Source: Aestuariimicrobium sp. p3-SID1156
GTDB taxonomy: Bacteria; Actinomycetota; Actinomycetes; Propionibacteriales; Propionibacteriaceae
Reading direction: 5' to 3'
Length of the DNA stretch: 64,000 nt
NCBI RefSeq assembly: GCF_025144225.1
Contig: NZ_JALXXB010000004.1
Location: 124,001 to 188,000, forward strand
The notes beneath the pieces are model-generated. The model worked only from the letters and a program-made list of their open reading frames with translations, was not told the DNA's origin and searched no databases. Position 1 is the stretch's first letter; each line of letters begins with the position of its first letter. The translations under genes were made by a program, and so were the position numbers. Positions 34,014 through 43,029 of this stretch are shown piece after piece.

Positions 34014-35224
34014 GCACCCCGCAGCAGCACACCGAACACCAGCGCCGCTGGAGCCAGCCGAAGAACGCCTGGGGCATCGTGATGCGCCGCGAGATCTTCG
34101 CCAAGCTCACCGACAAGGCCTTCCTCAGCGGCACCATCCTGACCCTGGCGCTCATCATCGGCGCGACCGCACTGGGCATCTTCGCGGGTAACCGCGGCAC
34201 CAGGGCCACCATCGCCGTCACCACCGACCAGGCCGCCGCCGTGGTGCGGACCACCGACCAGATGCAGAAGGCGACCTCGGACAAGAATTCCTTCACCGTC
34301 GAGCAGGTGGCGTCCGAGGAAGCCGCCCGCAAGGCCGTCAGCGAGGGCGATGCGGACGCCTGGCTGCGCCAGCAGGACGGTGCCTGGACGCTGGTCTTCA
34401 ACAAGAAGTCCACCCCGGAGGTGACCTCGGCCATCAGTCAGGCGGTCCAGACGCAGCTGATGGGTGAGCTCGGGGCCAAGGCCGGAATGAAGCCCGAGCA
34501 GCTCACCAGAGCTGGCACGGTGCAGACCGAACTGGTCGACGGTGGCACCGACAAGGCGCTGCTGACCATGATCGCCACCTTCGCCTTCTCGATCCTGTTC
34601 TTCATGTCCAGTCTGACCTTCGGCATGCAGATCGCCGGGTCGGTGGTGGAGGAGAAGTCCTCCCGGATCGTGGAGATCATTTCCGCCGCAATTCCTGTCC
34701 GGCAGCTGCTGGCGGGCAAGGTGATCGGGAACACGCTGATGGCGCTGGGGCAGATGGCGCTGTTCGCGATCGCGGGGCTGGTCGGCCTGAGCTTCACCCC
34801 GTACAAGGACATGCTGCCCGCCGTCGGCGCCGCCGTGGTCTGGTTCCTGGTCTACTTCATCGCCGGCTTCCTCGCGCTGGCCTGCGTCTGGGCGGTCGCC
34901 GGTGCGCTCGCCTCTCGTCAGGAGGACCTGCAGTCGACCACGACTCCGCTGACGATGATCCTGACGCTGGTCTACATGGCGGGCTTCTTCGCCTCCGGCA
35001 CACTGGCCAAGGTTCTCAGCTTCGTGCCCGTGATCAGCTCGGTGCTGATGCCGGCTCGCCTGGTTGCTGGGGACGCCAGCTGGTGGGAGCTGGTCGTGGG
35101 CCTGCTGCTGAACCTGGCCTTCGCGGTCGTGACGGTGCTGATCGGCGAGCGAATCTACCGCCGGGCGCTGCTGCAGACCCAGGGCGTGATCAGCTACCGC
35201 CAGGCCCTCAAGCTCACCGACTGA
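34010..35224 (+). CDS. ABC-2 exporter permease, NatB-like
   Basis: 404 residues. One N-terminal helix (about 35-57), a roughly 130-residue extracytoplasmic domain with TVEQVASEEAARKAV, then five or six helices from about 185 to 395, as in NatB/YhaP-like ABC-2 permeases. VVEEKSSRIVEIISAAIPVRQLLAGK is the conserved cytosolic coupling segment. GTG 34010 overlaps the ATPase stop and follows AAAGGTG. The gene is followed by the first 74-bp palindromic element and faces a convergent SDR gene. Confidence 0.9.
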   Translation: MSTPQQHTEHQRRWSQPKNAWGIVMRREIFAKLTDKAFLSGTILTLALIIGATALGIFAGNRGTRATIAVTTDQAAAVVRTTDQMQKATSDKNSFTVEQVASEEAARKAVSEGDADAWLRQQDGAWTLVFNKKSTPEVTSAISQAVQTQLMGELGAKAGMKPEQLTRAGTVQTELVDGGTDKALLTMIATFAFSILFFMSSLTFGMQIAGSVVEEKSSRIVEIISAAIPVRQLLAGKVIGNTLMALGQMALFAIAGLVGLSFTPYKDMLPAVGAAVVWFLVYFIAGFLALACVWAVAGALASRQEDLQSTTTPLTMILTLVYMAGFFASGTLAKVLSFVPVISSVLMPARLVAGDASWWELVVGLLLNLAFAVVTVLIGERIYRRALLQTQGVISYRQALKLTD

Positions 35225-35257
35225 AACGTCGCCTCATGTCGATTCCTTGAGCGACGG

Positions 35258-35331
35258 ACGCAAACCTGCCCATCATTGTCAGCCCTGCCCGCAATGGCAG
35301 GTAGGGCTGACAATGATGGGTGCGTTTGCGT
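35258..35331. repeat. 74-bp imperfect palindrome, copy 1
   Basis: Begins ACGCAAAC and ends GTTTGCGT, with arms that pair at 33 of 35 positions counting G-T pairs and close on an AATG tetraloop. It is 84% identical (62/74) to copy 2 at 59983-60056. It lies between convergent genes, 34 bases after the exporter permease stop and 18 before the SDR stop, where it could end transcription from both sides. No protein or tRNA-like feature is contained. Confidence 0.9.
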
Positions 35332-35348
35332 GCTGAGCTGAAGGCTGC

Positions 35349-36251
35349 TCAGAAGGTCGGCTTGCCGCCGGTCACACCGAGCACGGTGCCCGAGACATAG
35401 GACGCATCACTCGGGGAGCCCAGGAACACGTACGCGGGCGCCAGCTCAGCGGGCTGGCCGGGGCGACCCAGCGGGGTGTCCTCACCGAACCCGGTCAACT
35501 TCTCCGGGGTCTGGGTGGCCGGCTGGAGCGGGGTCCAGATCGGTCCGGGGGCGACGGCGTTCACGCGGATGCCCCTGGGTCCGAGCTCCGCGGCCAGGTT
35601 GATGGCCATGTTGAGCTCGGCGGCCTTGGTGGCGGCGTAGTCGATGAGCTTCTCACTGGGCGAGTAGGCCTGGATCGAGCTGGTGAAGATGATCGAGTCC
35701 CCCTCGCCCAGATGCTTGAGCGCCTCCTGGGTGGTCCAGACCATCGCGTAGATGTTGGTCTTCATGATCCGGTCGAGCTCTTCGGTCTTGACGCTCTCGA
35801 TGCCGCTGTCACGCTTGGCCCATTGGTGGGAGGCGTTGTTGATGACGATGTTGAGCCCGCCGAGCTGCTCGGCGGCCTGGTTGACGACCTGACGGCAGTG
35901 CTGCTCGTCGCGCAGGTCGCCGGGCAGCAGGACGCACGCGCGTCCGGCCTTCTCGACCCACGTCTTGGTCTCCTGGGCGTCGTCCTCCTCCTCAGGGAGG
36001 TAGGCGATCGCCACGTCCGCGCCCTCACGGGCGTAGGCGATGGCGACGGCGCGACCGATGCCGGAATCGCCACCGGTGATGTAGGCCTTGAGGCCCTCGA
36101 GGCGGCCGCTGCCCTGGTAGGACTCTTCGCCGTGGTCGGGGCGAGGTGTCATGTCGTCGGTGTGGCCGGGAGGATTCTGCGACTGCTCAGGGATTCCCTG
36201 GGTGGCGAGGTCCTCGGCGGTCTGGTCTGGTTCCTGATGCTGCTCAGTCAT
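35349..36251 (-). CDS. SDR-family oxidoreductase (YghA/YhdF-like)
   Basis: 300-residue NAD(P)-dependent short-chain dehydrogenase with an N-terminal extension of about 45 polar residues rich in Pro, Glu and Asp, typical of the general-stress YghA/YhdF group. The cofactor loop is TGGDSGIGRA, then NNAS, the catalytic YAATKAAELN (Tyr and Lys) with Ser in IFTSSIQ, and the C-terminal GTVLGVTGGKPT. Substrate unknown. ATG 36251 is chosen; an in-frame ATG at 36272 would add seven residues. It is divergent from glpA. Confidence 0.92.
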   Translation of the reverse strand: MTEQHQEPDQTAEDLATQGIPEQSQNPPGHTDDMTPRPDHGEESYQGSGRLEGLKAYITGGDSGIGRAVAIAYAREGADVAIAYLPEEEDDAQETKTWVEKAGRACVLLPGDLRDEQHCRQVVNQAAEQLGGLNIVINNASHQWAKRDSGIESVKTEELDRIMKTNIYAMVWTTQEALKHLGEGDSIIFTSSIQAYSPSEKLIDYAATKAAELNMAINLAAELGPRGIRVNAVAPGPIWTPLQPATQTPEKLTGFGEDTPLGRPGQPAELAPAYVFLGSPSDASYVSGTVLGVTGGKPTF

Positions 36252-36412
36252 GAACCCATTCAACGTCCCCATGGCGTCGCATGTGCGGAGTCGTCAGCGG
36301 CCCGCCCACAGGGGTGGGAACCGCCAGCGAAGGATCCTGAACGCATGTGCGAACCACCCCTGCAGGGTGTGCACCTGTGGCCCCCAGCCTGTGCGAGCAC
36401 CTCCATCCGTCC

Positions 36413-36418
36413 TAGGGT
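36413..36418 (+). promoter_or_regulatory. Probable -10 box of glpABC
   Basis: TAGGGT lies 29 bases before the glpA ATG; the leader carries GGGGGAGGA. Upstream, between 36300 and 36400, are several short GTGGG/CCCAC and TGTGC/GCACA inverted matches that could bind a regulator. Confidence 0.45.
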
Positions 36419-36447
36419 GGAGGCAACCACCTCAAGGGGGAGGACGC

Positions 36448-38022
36448 ATGAAGAAACTCAGTGTGGATGTGGTCGTCATCGGCGGCGGCGCGACCGGAGC
36501 GGGCGTCGTCCGCGATGTCGCGATGCGCGGCTACTCGGTCGCCATCCTCGACAAGGCCGACCTCGGCCAGGGAACCACCGGCCGGTACCACGGCCTGCTC
36601 CACTCCGGGGGCCGGTACGTGGTCAGCGACCCGCACTCCGCCACCGAATGTGCCGAGGAGAACGAGGTCGTCCGCCGCATCCAGGCCCACGCGGTCGAAG
36701 ACACCGGCGGCCTGTTCGTCGTCACCCCCGATGACGACCTGGACTACTCCAATGGCTTTGCCGCTGCGGCAGCAGCCGCCCAGGTTCCCTGCGAGGAACT
36801 CACCATTCGTGAGGCCCTGCGCCGCGAGCCTCGACTGAACCCGGGCATCAAGCGTGCCTTCGCCGTCCGTGATGCGTCCGTTGACGGCTGGCAGCTGGTC
36901 TGGGGTGCGGCCAATGACGCCAAGCGCCACGGCGCCCACATCCTCACCTACCACCGCGTCACCGGCATGGAGGTCGTCGACGGCTCAGTCCGTCAGGTCA
37001 CCGCGATCGACGAGAAGCGTGGCGAAGAGGTCCAGATCGACTGCAACTTCGTCCTCAACTGCGCTGGCCCCTGGGCCGGTCAGATCGCCGGCATGGCGGG
37101 CTGTGAGGAGGTCGAGGTCGTCCCCGGCCGCGGCATCATGATCGCGATGAACCACCGGCTGGTGAACAGCGTCGTCAACCGCTGCATCTACCCGGCCGAC
37201 GGTGACATCCTGGTGCCGGTGCACACGGTCTCCATCATCGGCACCACCGACGTCAAAGCCACCGACCCCGACCAGCTCGCCATCCCCCGCGACGAGGTCC
37301 AGCAGATGTTGGACGCCGGTGAGGCGCTGGTCCCGGGCTTCCGCGAAGCACGTGCGGTCCATGCCTGGTCCGGGGCACGTCCCCTGTTCAAGGACCCGAA
37401 GGTCAGCGCCAGCGACACTCGCCACATGACCCGCGGCATGAAGATCCTTGAGCACGACACCCGCGACGGGGTCAACGGCATCCTGTCGATCATTGGTGGC
37501 AAGCTCACCACCTACCGCCTGATGGCCGAGCACATGGTCGACATCATGGAGGAGAAGCTCGGCAACCAGAACGAATGCAAGACTGCCGAGGAGATCATCC
37601 CCGGTAACGAGGACCGCAAGACCTATGCGGTCACCCACCGCCTGGAGGAGCGGGAGCACGACCGCTTCGAGGACCAGATCATCTGCGAGTGCGAGCTGAT
37701 GAGCCGCGGCATGATCACCCAGTTGATGACTGAGCAGCCCACCGCCAGCTTCGACGACCTGCGGCGCCAGCTGCGACTGGGCATGGGTCCCTGTCAGGGC
37801 GGCTTCTGCTCCATGCGCGCCACCGGTATCGCCGTCGAGGAACAGATGGTGGACGTCGAACGCTCCACCGAGCTGATGCGCCTGTTCCTCAAGAACCGCT
37901 GGATCGGCCTGTGGCCCATCCTCAACGGTGACCAAGTTCGCCAGACCGCGCTCGACAACTGGATTTTCCACGGAACCTTCGACATCGAGCACCTCCCGCA
38001 GTCCGAGGAAGAGGCCCTCTGA
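36448..38022 (+). CDS. glpA: Anaerobic glycerol-3-phosphate dehydrogenase subunit A
   Basis: FAD-containing catalytic subunit that oxidises sn-glycerol 3-phosphate to dihydroxyacetone phosphate and passes electrons toward menaquinone. The FAD loop is VVVIGGGATGAGVVRD, followed by GTTGRYHGLLHSGGRYV and the C-terminal BFD-type [2Fe-2S] region with IICECELMSRG and GPCQGGFC. 524 residues match GlpA. GGGGGAGGA precedes the ATG. First gene of glpABC; its TGA overlaps the ATG of glpB (TGATG). Confidence 0.97.
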   Translation: MKKLSVDVVVIGGGATGAGVVRDVAMRGYSVAILDKADLGQGTTGRYHGLLHSGGRYVVSDPHSATECAEENEVVRRIQAHAVEDTGGLFVVTPDDDLDYSNGFAAAAAAAQVPCEELTIREALRREPRLNPGIKRAFAVRDASVDGWQLVWGAANDAKRHGAHILTYHRVTGMEVVDGSVRQVTAIDEKRGEEVQIDCNFVLNCAGPWAGQIAGMAGCEEVEVVPGRGIMIAMNHRLVNSVVNRCIYPADGDILVPVHTVSIIGTTDVKATDPDQLAIPRDEVQQMLDAGEALVPGFREARAVHAWSGARPLFKDPKVSASDTRHMTRGMKILEHDTRDGVNGILSIIGGKLTTYRLMAEHMVDIMEEKLGNQNECKTAEEIIPGNEDRKTYAVTHRLEEREHDRFEDQIICECELMSRGMITQLMTEQPTASFDDLRRQLRLGMGPCQGGFCSMRATGIAVEEQMVDVERSTELMRLFLKNRWIGLWPILNGDQVRQTALDNWIFHGTFDIEHLPQSEEEAL

Positions 38023-39338
38023 TGACCAGCCACACCGCCCCCATCGCTGACAGCAGCCTTGCCACCTCCGCCCAGCGCTCCGCGGCCGAGCGCGTGGTGG
38101 TGGTCGGGTCCGGCATCGCCGGTCTGACTGCTGCCCTCACCCTCGCCCGCGCCGGGAAGCCGGTCACCCTGGTCACCAAGGGCATTGGCGGCCTGCAGCT
38201 CTCCCAGGGCACCATCGATGTCCTGGGCTCCCGCGACGGCAACTACGTCCCCTTCGCGTTCGACGCCTTCGACGGCCTGCCCGACTCCCATCCCTATCGC
38301 CTCATCGGCAAGGACGCGGTCCTTTCCGGTGTCGAGACCTTCGCACGCGAGCTGGGGGAGGGCTACTTCGAGGGGCAGGCCGGGGTCAATGCGCTCTACC
38401 CCACCGCCGTCGGGGCCCTGCGCCCCACCGCCCTGGTGCCCGCCAGCATGGCCGCCGGCCGCGCCGAGGTCGGCAGGAGGATGGTCATCGTCGGCGTCCG
38501 CGAACTGAAGGACTACCACCCCGAACTGATCGCCGGGAACCTCGCCCGCACAGCCCTGCCCGAGGGCGACCCGATGGACGTCCGCGCGGCCTCGATCTCG
38601 CTGCCGGCCCGCGAGGGTGAAGTCGACTCCAACCCGGTGATGTACGCCAGGTCGATGGACCGCCCGGAGTTCCGCGCCAGGTTCATCGCCGAGGTGAAGA
38701 AGGTCATCCAGCCCGGCGAGGTCGTCGGCGTCCCGGCGGTGCTGGGGCTCAACGACCCGACCGTGCATGCCGAGGTCGAGAAGGGTCTGGGCGCTGAAGT
38801 CTTCGAGATCGTCAGCCAGCCGCCCTGCGTCCCCGGCATGCGGATGAACCAGCACCTCACCGTGCGCCTCAAGGAACTCGGTGTCCGCATCGTCCTGGGT
38901 GCCGAGGTCGTCGGCCTGCAGGCCCACGAGGGCCGGGTCACCGGAGTTGACGTCCGCACCGCCGGACGCGTGCGCACCCTGGCGGCCGAGGCAGTCATCC
39001 ACTGCGGCGGCGGATTCGAGTCCGGTGCCCTGGCGGTTGATTCCCACAACCGCGTGTCCGAAACCCTCTTCGACTTGCCCATCACCGCCACCGACGCGAC
39101 CGAACTCATCCACGGCGACTACTGGGGTGCGCCCCAGCCGCTGTTCGAAGTGGGCGTTCGCGTCGACGAGGCGATGCGCATCCTGGACGCCGAGGGCCAC
39201 CCCGTGTACCCCAACCTCTTCGCCGCCGGCGGAATCCTGGCCGGGGCGATCCGCTGGCACGAGAAGTCCGGCGAGGGCATCGCCCTGGGCAGTGCGCACA
39301 AGGCGGCACGAACCATCTGTGAAGGAGACCTGTCATGA
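38022..39338 (+). CDS. glpB: Anaerobic glycerol-3-phosphate dehydrogenase subunit B
   Basis: FMN/FAD-binding subunit of the GlpABC complex linking GlpA to the iron-sulfur subunit. Dinucleotide loop VVVVGSGIAGLTAAL at about residues 25-39, then GGLQLSQGTIDVLG. The C-terminal AAGGILAGAIRWHEKSGEGIALGSA is typical of GlpB. 438 residues. Its ATG overlaps the glpA stop and its stop overlaps the glpC start (ATGA), showing a tightly coupled operon. Confidence 0.95.
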   Translation: MTSHTAPIADSSLATSAQRSAAERVVVVGSGIAGLTAALTLARAGKPVTLVTKGIGGLQLSQGTIDVLGSRDGNYVPFAFDAFDGLPDSHPYRLIGKDAVLSGVETFARELGEGYFEGQAGVNALYPTAVGALRPTALVPASMAAGRAEVGRRMVIVGVRELKDYHPELIAGNLARTALPEGDPMDVRAASISLPAREGEVDSNPVMYARSMDRPEFRARFIAEVKKVIQPGEVVGVPAVLGLNDPTVHAEVEKGLGAEVFEIVSQPPCVPGMRMNQHLTVRLKELGVRIVLGAEVVGLQAHEGRVTGVDVRTAGRVRTLAAEAVIHCGGGFESGALAVDSHNRVSETLFDLPITATDATELIHGDYWGAPQPLFEVGVRVDEAMRILDAEGHPVYPNLFAAGGILAGAIRWHEKSGEGIALGSAHKAARTICEGDLS

Positions 39339-40600
39339 CCAGCCACGAGGTCGTCCAGCAGGGCGAGAGCCACGAGCACAACACCCTGGCAAGGGCCAGC
39401 CTTGACAACTGCGTCAAGTGCACGATCTGCGAGACCCAGTGCCCGGTCTCGCGCGTGACCCCGCTGTTCACCGGACCCAAGTTCGTCGGCCCCCAGGCCG
39501 AACGTTTCCGCAATGGCGAATCGGTGGACAAGTCGTTGGACTACTGCTCCTCCTGCGGTATCTGTACCCAGGCCTGCCCCCAAGGCGTCAAGATCGCAGA
39601 GATCAACACCGTCGCGCGCGCGGTCATGAAGGAGGACCACATGCCCGTGCGCGACCGCCTGATCGTCCAGACCACGCTAATGGGCAGGTTCATGACCCCC
39701 TTCGCACCGGTCGCGAACATGGCGCTGAAGAACAAGCCGGTCCGCAAGATCATGCAGGCCGTGGTCGGGGTGGCCGAGGACGCGCCCATGCCGCCGGCCC
39801 AGATGCAGAGCTTCGAGGGCTGGCTCAAGCGGCGTCCCCGACCGAAGACCCAGCCCACGCGTGAGCCGATCGTCTTCTTCCACGGCTGCGCGGGGGGCTA
39901 CTTCGAGGTCGAGACCTCGAAGAAGACCGTCGAGGTGCTGGAGCACTTGGGCTACGAGGTGCTGGTCCCCAAGCAGGGCTGCTGCGGCCTGGCGCAGCAG
40001 AGCAATGGCCTGTTCGCCGGTGCCCGGCGCAGCGTCAACGCCCTGGTGGACGCCCTCCTGTCGGCAGGCAAGGGCCTCACCATCGTGTCCAGCTCGGGAT
40101 CGTGCACGGGCATGCTGAAGCATGAAGCCCACGAGATCCTCGGCATGGACGACCCCCGCCTGATGGAGGTCGGCAGCCGGATCAGGGAGACCTCGGAGTT
40201 CCTGCTGGAGCTGCTCGACGAGGGCATCCTGACCCCGGACATGCTCTCGCCGATCGAGGCGACCATCCCCTACCACCAGCCCTGCCAGGTGAAGTCCCAG
40301 GCCATGGGAACCCCGGCGGTCACGGTGATGGAGGCCATCCCAGGGGTGAAGGTCGTCGAGTCCGGTCAGCCGTGCTGCGGTATCGCGGGCACCTACGGCC
40401 TGAAGAAGGAGAAGTACGAGATCGCCAAGGCCGTCGGGCAGCCGGTTTTCGACATGGTCAAGGAGACCAACCCCGATCTGGGCACCTGTGACACCGAGAC
40501 GTGCCGCTGGCAGATTCAGAAGCACTCCGGCGTCCGGATGGTGCACCCGGTGGAGCTGTTGCACCAGTCGCTGGGGCTGTCGAACGACCTGAAGGTGTAG
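39335..40600 (+). CDS. glpC: Anaerobic glycerol-3-phosphate dehydrogenase subunit C
   Basis: Membrane-associated iron-sulfur subunit that delivers electrons to the quinone pool. Two ferredoxin motifs, CVKCTICETQCP and CSSCGICTQACPQG, near residues 28 and 70. Two CCG domains follow, with KQGCCGLAQQ and SGQPCCGIAGTYG. 421 residues is usual for GlpC. Last gene of the operon. Downstream (40601-40640) the base composition changes toward the lower-GC opp block. Confidence 0.96.
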   Translation: MTSHEVVQQGESHEHNTLARASLDNCVKCTICETQCPVSRVTPLFTGPKFVGPQAERFRNGESVDKSLDYCSSCGICTQACPQGVKIAEINTVARAVMKEDHMPVRDRLIVQTTLMGRFMTPFAPVANMALKNKPVRKIMQAVVGVAEDAPMPPAQMQSFEGWLKRRPRPKTQPTREPIVFFHGCAGGYFEVETSKKTVEVLEHLGYEVLVPKQGCCGLAQQSNGLFAGARRSVNALVDALLSAGKGLTIVSSSGSCTGMLKHEAHEILGMDDPRLMEVGSRIRETSEFLLELLDEGILTPDMLSPIEATIPYHQPCQVKSQAMGTPAVTVMEAIPGVKVVESGQPCCGIAGTYGLKKEKYEIAKAVGQPVFDMVKETNPDLGTCDTETCRWQIQKHSGVRMVHPVELLHQSLGLSNDLKV

Positions 40601-40640
40601 GTGGAAGGTGTGACCCCACGAAGGTTCAACCGCAAGAGGC

Positions 40641-41594
40641 TCATGCCTGTGGATCGTGCTCAGACGGTGTGAGGCCGGCCTCCCGCAAGTAGGGCACGAT
40701 CGCAGCGATCTCCTCATTCGACAGCGGAACATAGGGTGGGGCCGTGAGCGCACAATCGATCAGCCCGAGCAGTTTCAGTGCAGCCTTGAACGCTCCAAGG
40801 GCCGATGACCCCCGGCCCATGCGGTTTCCAGCCGCTACATTGACGAGCCCGAACATCCGAAACAGCCGCTCCTGTTCGGCGCGCGCCCTACCATAGTCGC
40901 CCTCCTGACAAGCTTCCCACAGGCGGACATAGCCTGCGGGATCGACGTTGCCGAGACCGGGAACGACTCCGCTGGCACCATACAGAAGGGCACCGTCCAC
41001 TGTGAGCTCCGAGCCCGTGAGCAGGCTAACGTCATGCAGGTTCTTTTCTTGAGCGCCAAGAATCAGAGCACGAAGGCCGGCATCGCTGCCTGAGGAGTCC
41101 TTGACACCGGCGAGGATCCCTTCCTCCAGCAGCGGGAGGACTTCCACGGCATCGAGCTTTGTGCCGACGGATACCGGCAAATCGTACGCATAAACGGGCA
41201 GGTCACCGGCTGCTTCTTTGATCAGCTCATAGTGGCGGCGAATCTCGACGGGGTGAGTGCGCGTGTAGAAGGGGGCGGTGGCTACAATGCCTTGCGCCCC
41301 CAGGTCCTTCGCGCGTCGAATATGCTCGACCACCAGGAGTGTGGTCATATCGATGACACCTGCCACAACCGGCACACGGTCGGCTGCCCTTTCCACGATG
41401 GTGGCCACGACGGTGTCGCGGTGCTGATCGGTGAGGAACGCCGCCTCGCTGGTGGATCCGAGAGCGAACAGGCCATGGACGCCGCCATTGAGCAGATGAT
41501 CGACCAGCCGACTTAGGCTGGATGTGTCGATCGACAACTCGGGAGTGAAGGGAGTCGAGACTGGGGGCACAACGCCACGGAGCGGGTGGAACAT
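40641..41594 (-). CDS. DapA/NanA-family aldolase or synthase
   Basis: 317-residue TIM-barrel enzyme of the dihydrodipicolinate synthase/N-acetylneuraminate lyase family. The Schiff-base Lys is in AGVKDSSGSD, the Tyr region is VYAYDLPVSVGT and the GxxGE-type loop is GSTSEAAFL. The family includes NanA, KDG aldolases and keto-deoxy-sugar dehydratases; the Tyr region differs from true DapA (YNxP), so a sugar-acid substrate is more likely than lysine synthesis. AAGGAG precedes the ATG. Last gene of the minus-strand opp operon, 22 bases after the glycosidase-like gene. Confidence 0.88.
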   Translation of the reverse strand: MFHPLRGVVPPVSTPFTPELSIDTSSLSRLVDHLLNGGVHGLFALGSTSEAAFLTDQHRDTVVATIVERAADRVPVVAGVIDMTTLLVVEHIRRAKDLGAQGIVATAPFYTRTHPVEIRRHYELIKEAAGDLPVYAYDLPVSVGTKLDAVEVLPLLEEGILAGVKDSSGSDAGLRALILGAQEKNLHDVSLLTGSELTVDGALLYGASGVVPGLGNVDPAGYVRLWEACQEGDYGRARAEQERLFRMFGLVNVAAGNRMGRGSSALGAFKAALKLLGLIDCALTAPPYVPLSNEEIAAIVPYLREAGLTPSEHDPQA

Positions 41595-41616
41595 CAGACT
41601 CCTTCTGTGAAGAGGA

Positions 41617-43029
41617 TCAGGACTCGTGGAGGATTAGATCGCTGGAATGCAGCACAAGCTCGCCGCGAACGCCAAACACCGTAGAGTCGCGACAGCGCAG
41701 AACGATGGTTACCTGCCGATCAGGGAGTCCCGCCGGCCAGTGGATGGGTAGGTCCTGCCAGCCGGAACCCGTCAGCGAGGAGCCGGTGGCGACCCGCTCA
41801 CGAGTCAACAAGTCGATCACCTCGACATCGATCACGCCACCAGGATTTACATCCGCATGCAACTCCAGGTCCGGCCCCAAAACTCGAAACGGGCCGATAC
41901 TAAGCGTTCCTTCAGAACCCGTAGGTTCGTATCCGGCCAAGCGATCGAGGTCGACTTCCGCACGTCCCAACGCGGTTTCGCGAAAGCCGGTGTGGCGCCC
42001 ATTGCTGCCAAAATAGTACAGCCACCAGCGAGTCCCCACCTGGACCGGCGCTGCGGCGTACAGGCAAGCTGCGTCAAAGGCTCCATCGGGGTAGGCCCCC
42101 TCTCCCCGGGGCAGGAAGGGACGGTAGGCCATGGGGAACTGCCAGTGCCTCAGGTCTCGGGCGCACATCAAGCTAAGGTCAACAGTGTCCCAGTCCTCCC
42201 GGAGCCGATCACCATCGTGGTAGATCGAGCCGAATCCGATCCAGAGGTCATCCAGCCTCATCACCGGGAAGGAGTACAACTGGTGCCAAGCATCCACCCC
42301 GCGCGCGCAGGGTTCGGGCTCGGTCCAATGGATGAAATCCGTGCTCGTAGAAAGCGCCTGGACGCGCAGTGCGTCGACCCAGATTCGAGTGATCACCGCA
42401 TAGCGTTGGAACTCTTCGTCCCAGAAAACGACATTGTGGGTGTCCGCCAAGGGGCGATGTTCGGGCCAAGGCACCAGCTCGCCGAAGTGCAATCCGTCTG
42501 CGGAATAGCCGGCCGCGAGGTGATGACCGCCGCCGGGGTGGTCGATACGGGTCACCACCTTGTATCGACGCGCGGGATCCGGGTCTCGCTCATCGAGCAT
42601 CACCCCGGCGCCATGGGCATCCATGATGAGGATGTTGTTGTCTGTTGTGCCGTCAAGTTCCACGATGCCGAGGTTAGGTTTTTCCCATTTGATGCCGTCT
42701 GTCGATTCAGCGTAGGCGAGCGCCACACGGCGACCTACGGCGGGGACATAATCCATGTGGGCACGGTCAGCCAGAGGCGTTGCGGCTGAGACCTCATCCA
42801 CCACGAATTCGGTGTAGTAGAGCCGATACACTCCAGCCCGCTGGTCGTGAATGACATTGGGATAGCCGTTGTCGATGCGAGGCTCGTATGGTCGGCTGGG
42901 GGTCGCGAACAGTTCCTCCTCAAGCAGCGGTGCCCGTTCATCCTTGCGCACTGGACCTGGCCGAAGGACCATGCCCGAGCACCAATGGTGGAGGATCGTT
43001 CCCGGGTCGAGGAAGCGGTAGGTGTTCAT
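41617..43029 (-). CDS. Five-bladed beta-propeller glycosidase-like protein (GH32/43/68-like)
   Basis: 470 residues, no signal peptide. Repeating blade signatures include VYRLYYTEFV, ALAYAESTDGIKWEKPNLG, DPDPARRYKVVTRI, AAGYSADGLHFGEL, HNVVFWDEEFQRYAVITR, STDFIHWTEPE and RWWLYYFGSNG. The RDPD segment is like that of GH32/GH43 folds, and the last 100 residues form a beta-sandwich-like part. Catalytic residues are not assigned, so activity is inferred from fold. AGGAGG lies five bases before the ATG at 43029, which overlaps the oppF TGA; it is thus translated together with the importer and probably acts on the imported compound. Confidence 0.75.
   Translation of the reverse strand: MNTYRFLDPGTILHHWCSGMVLRPGPVRKDERAPLLEEELFATPSRPYEPRIDNGYPNVIHDQRAGVYRLYYTEFVVDEVSAATPLADRAHMDYVPAVGRRVALAYAESTDGIKWEKPNLGIVELDGTTDNNILIMDAHGAGVMLDERDPDPARRYKVVTRIDHPGGGHHLAAGYSADGLHFGELVPWPEHRPLADTHNVVFWDEEFQRYAVITRIWVDALRVQALSTSTDFIHWTEPEPCARGVDAWHQLYSFPVMRLDDLWIGFGSIYHDGDRLREDWDTVDLSLMCARDLRHWQFPMAYRPFLPRGEGAYPDGAFDAACLYAAAPVQVGTRWWLYYFGSNGRHTGFRETALGRAEVDLDRLAGYEPTGSEGTLSIGPFRVLGPDLELHADVNPGGVIDVEVIDLLTRERVATGSSLTGSGWQDLPIHWPAGLPDRQVTIVLRCRDSTVFGVRGELVLHSSDLILHES

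Noticed and set aside
40641..41594. dapA of lysine biosynthesis
   Set aside because: The Tyr region and the operon context (importer and glycosidase-like gene) do not fit a lysine pathway enzyme; kept as a family-level call.
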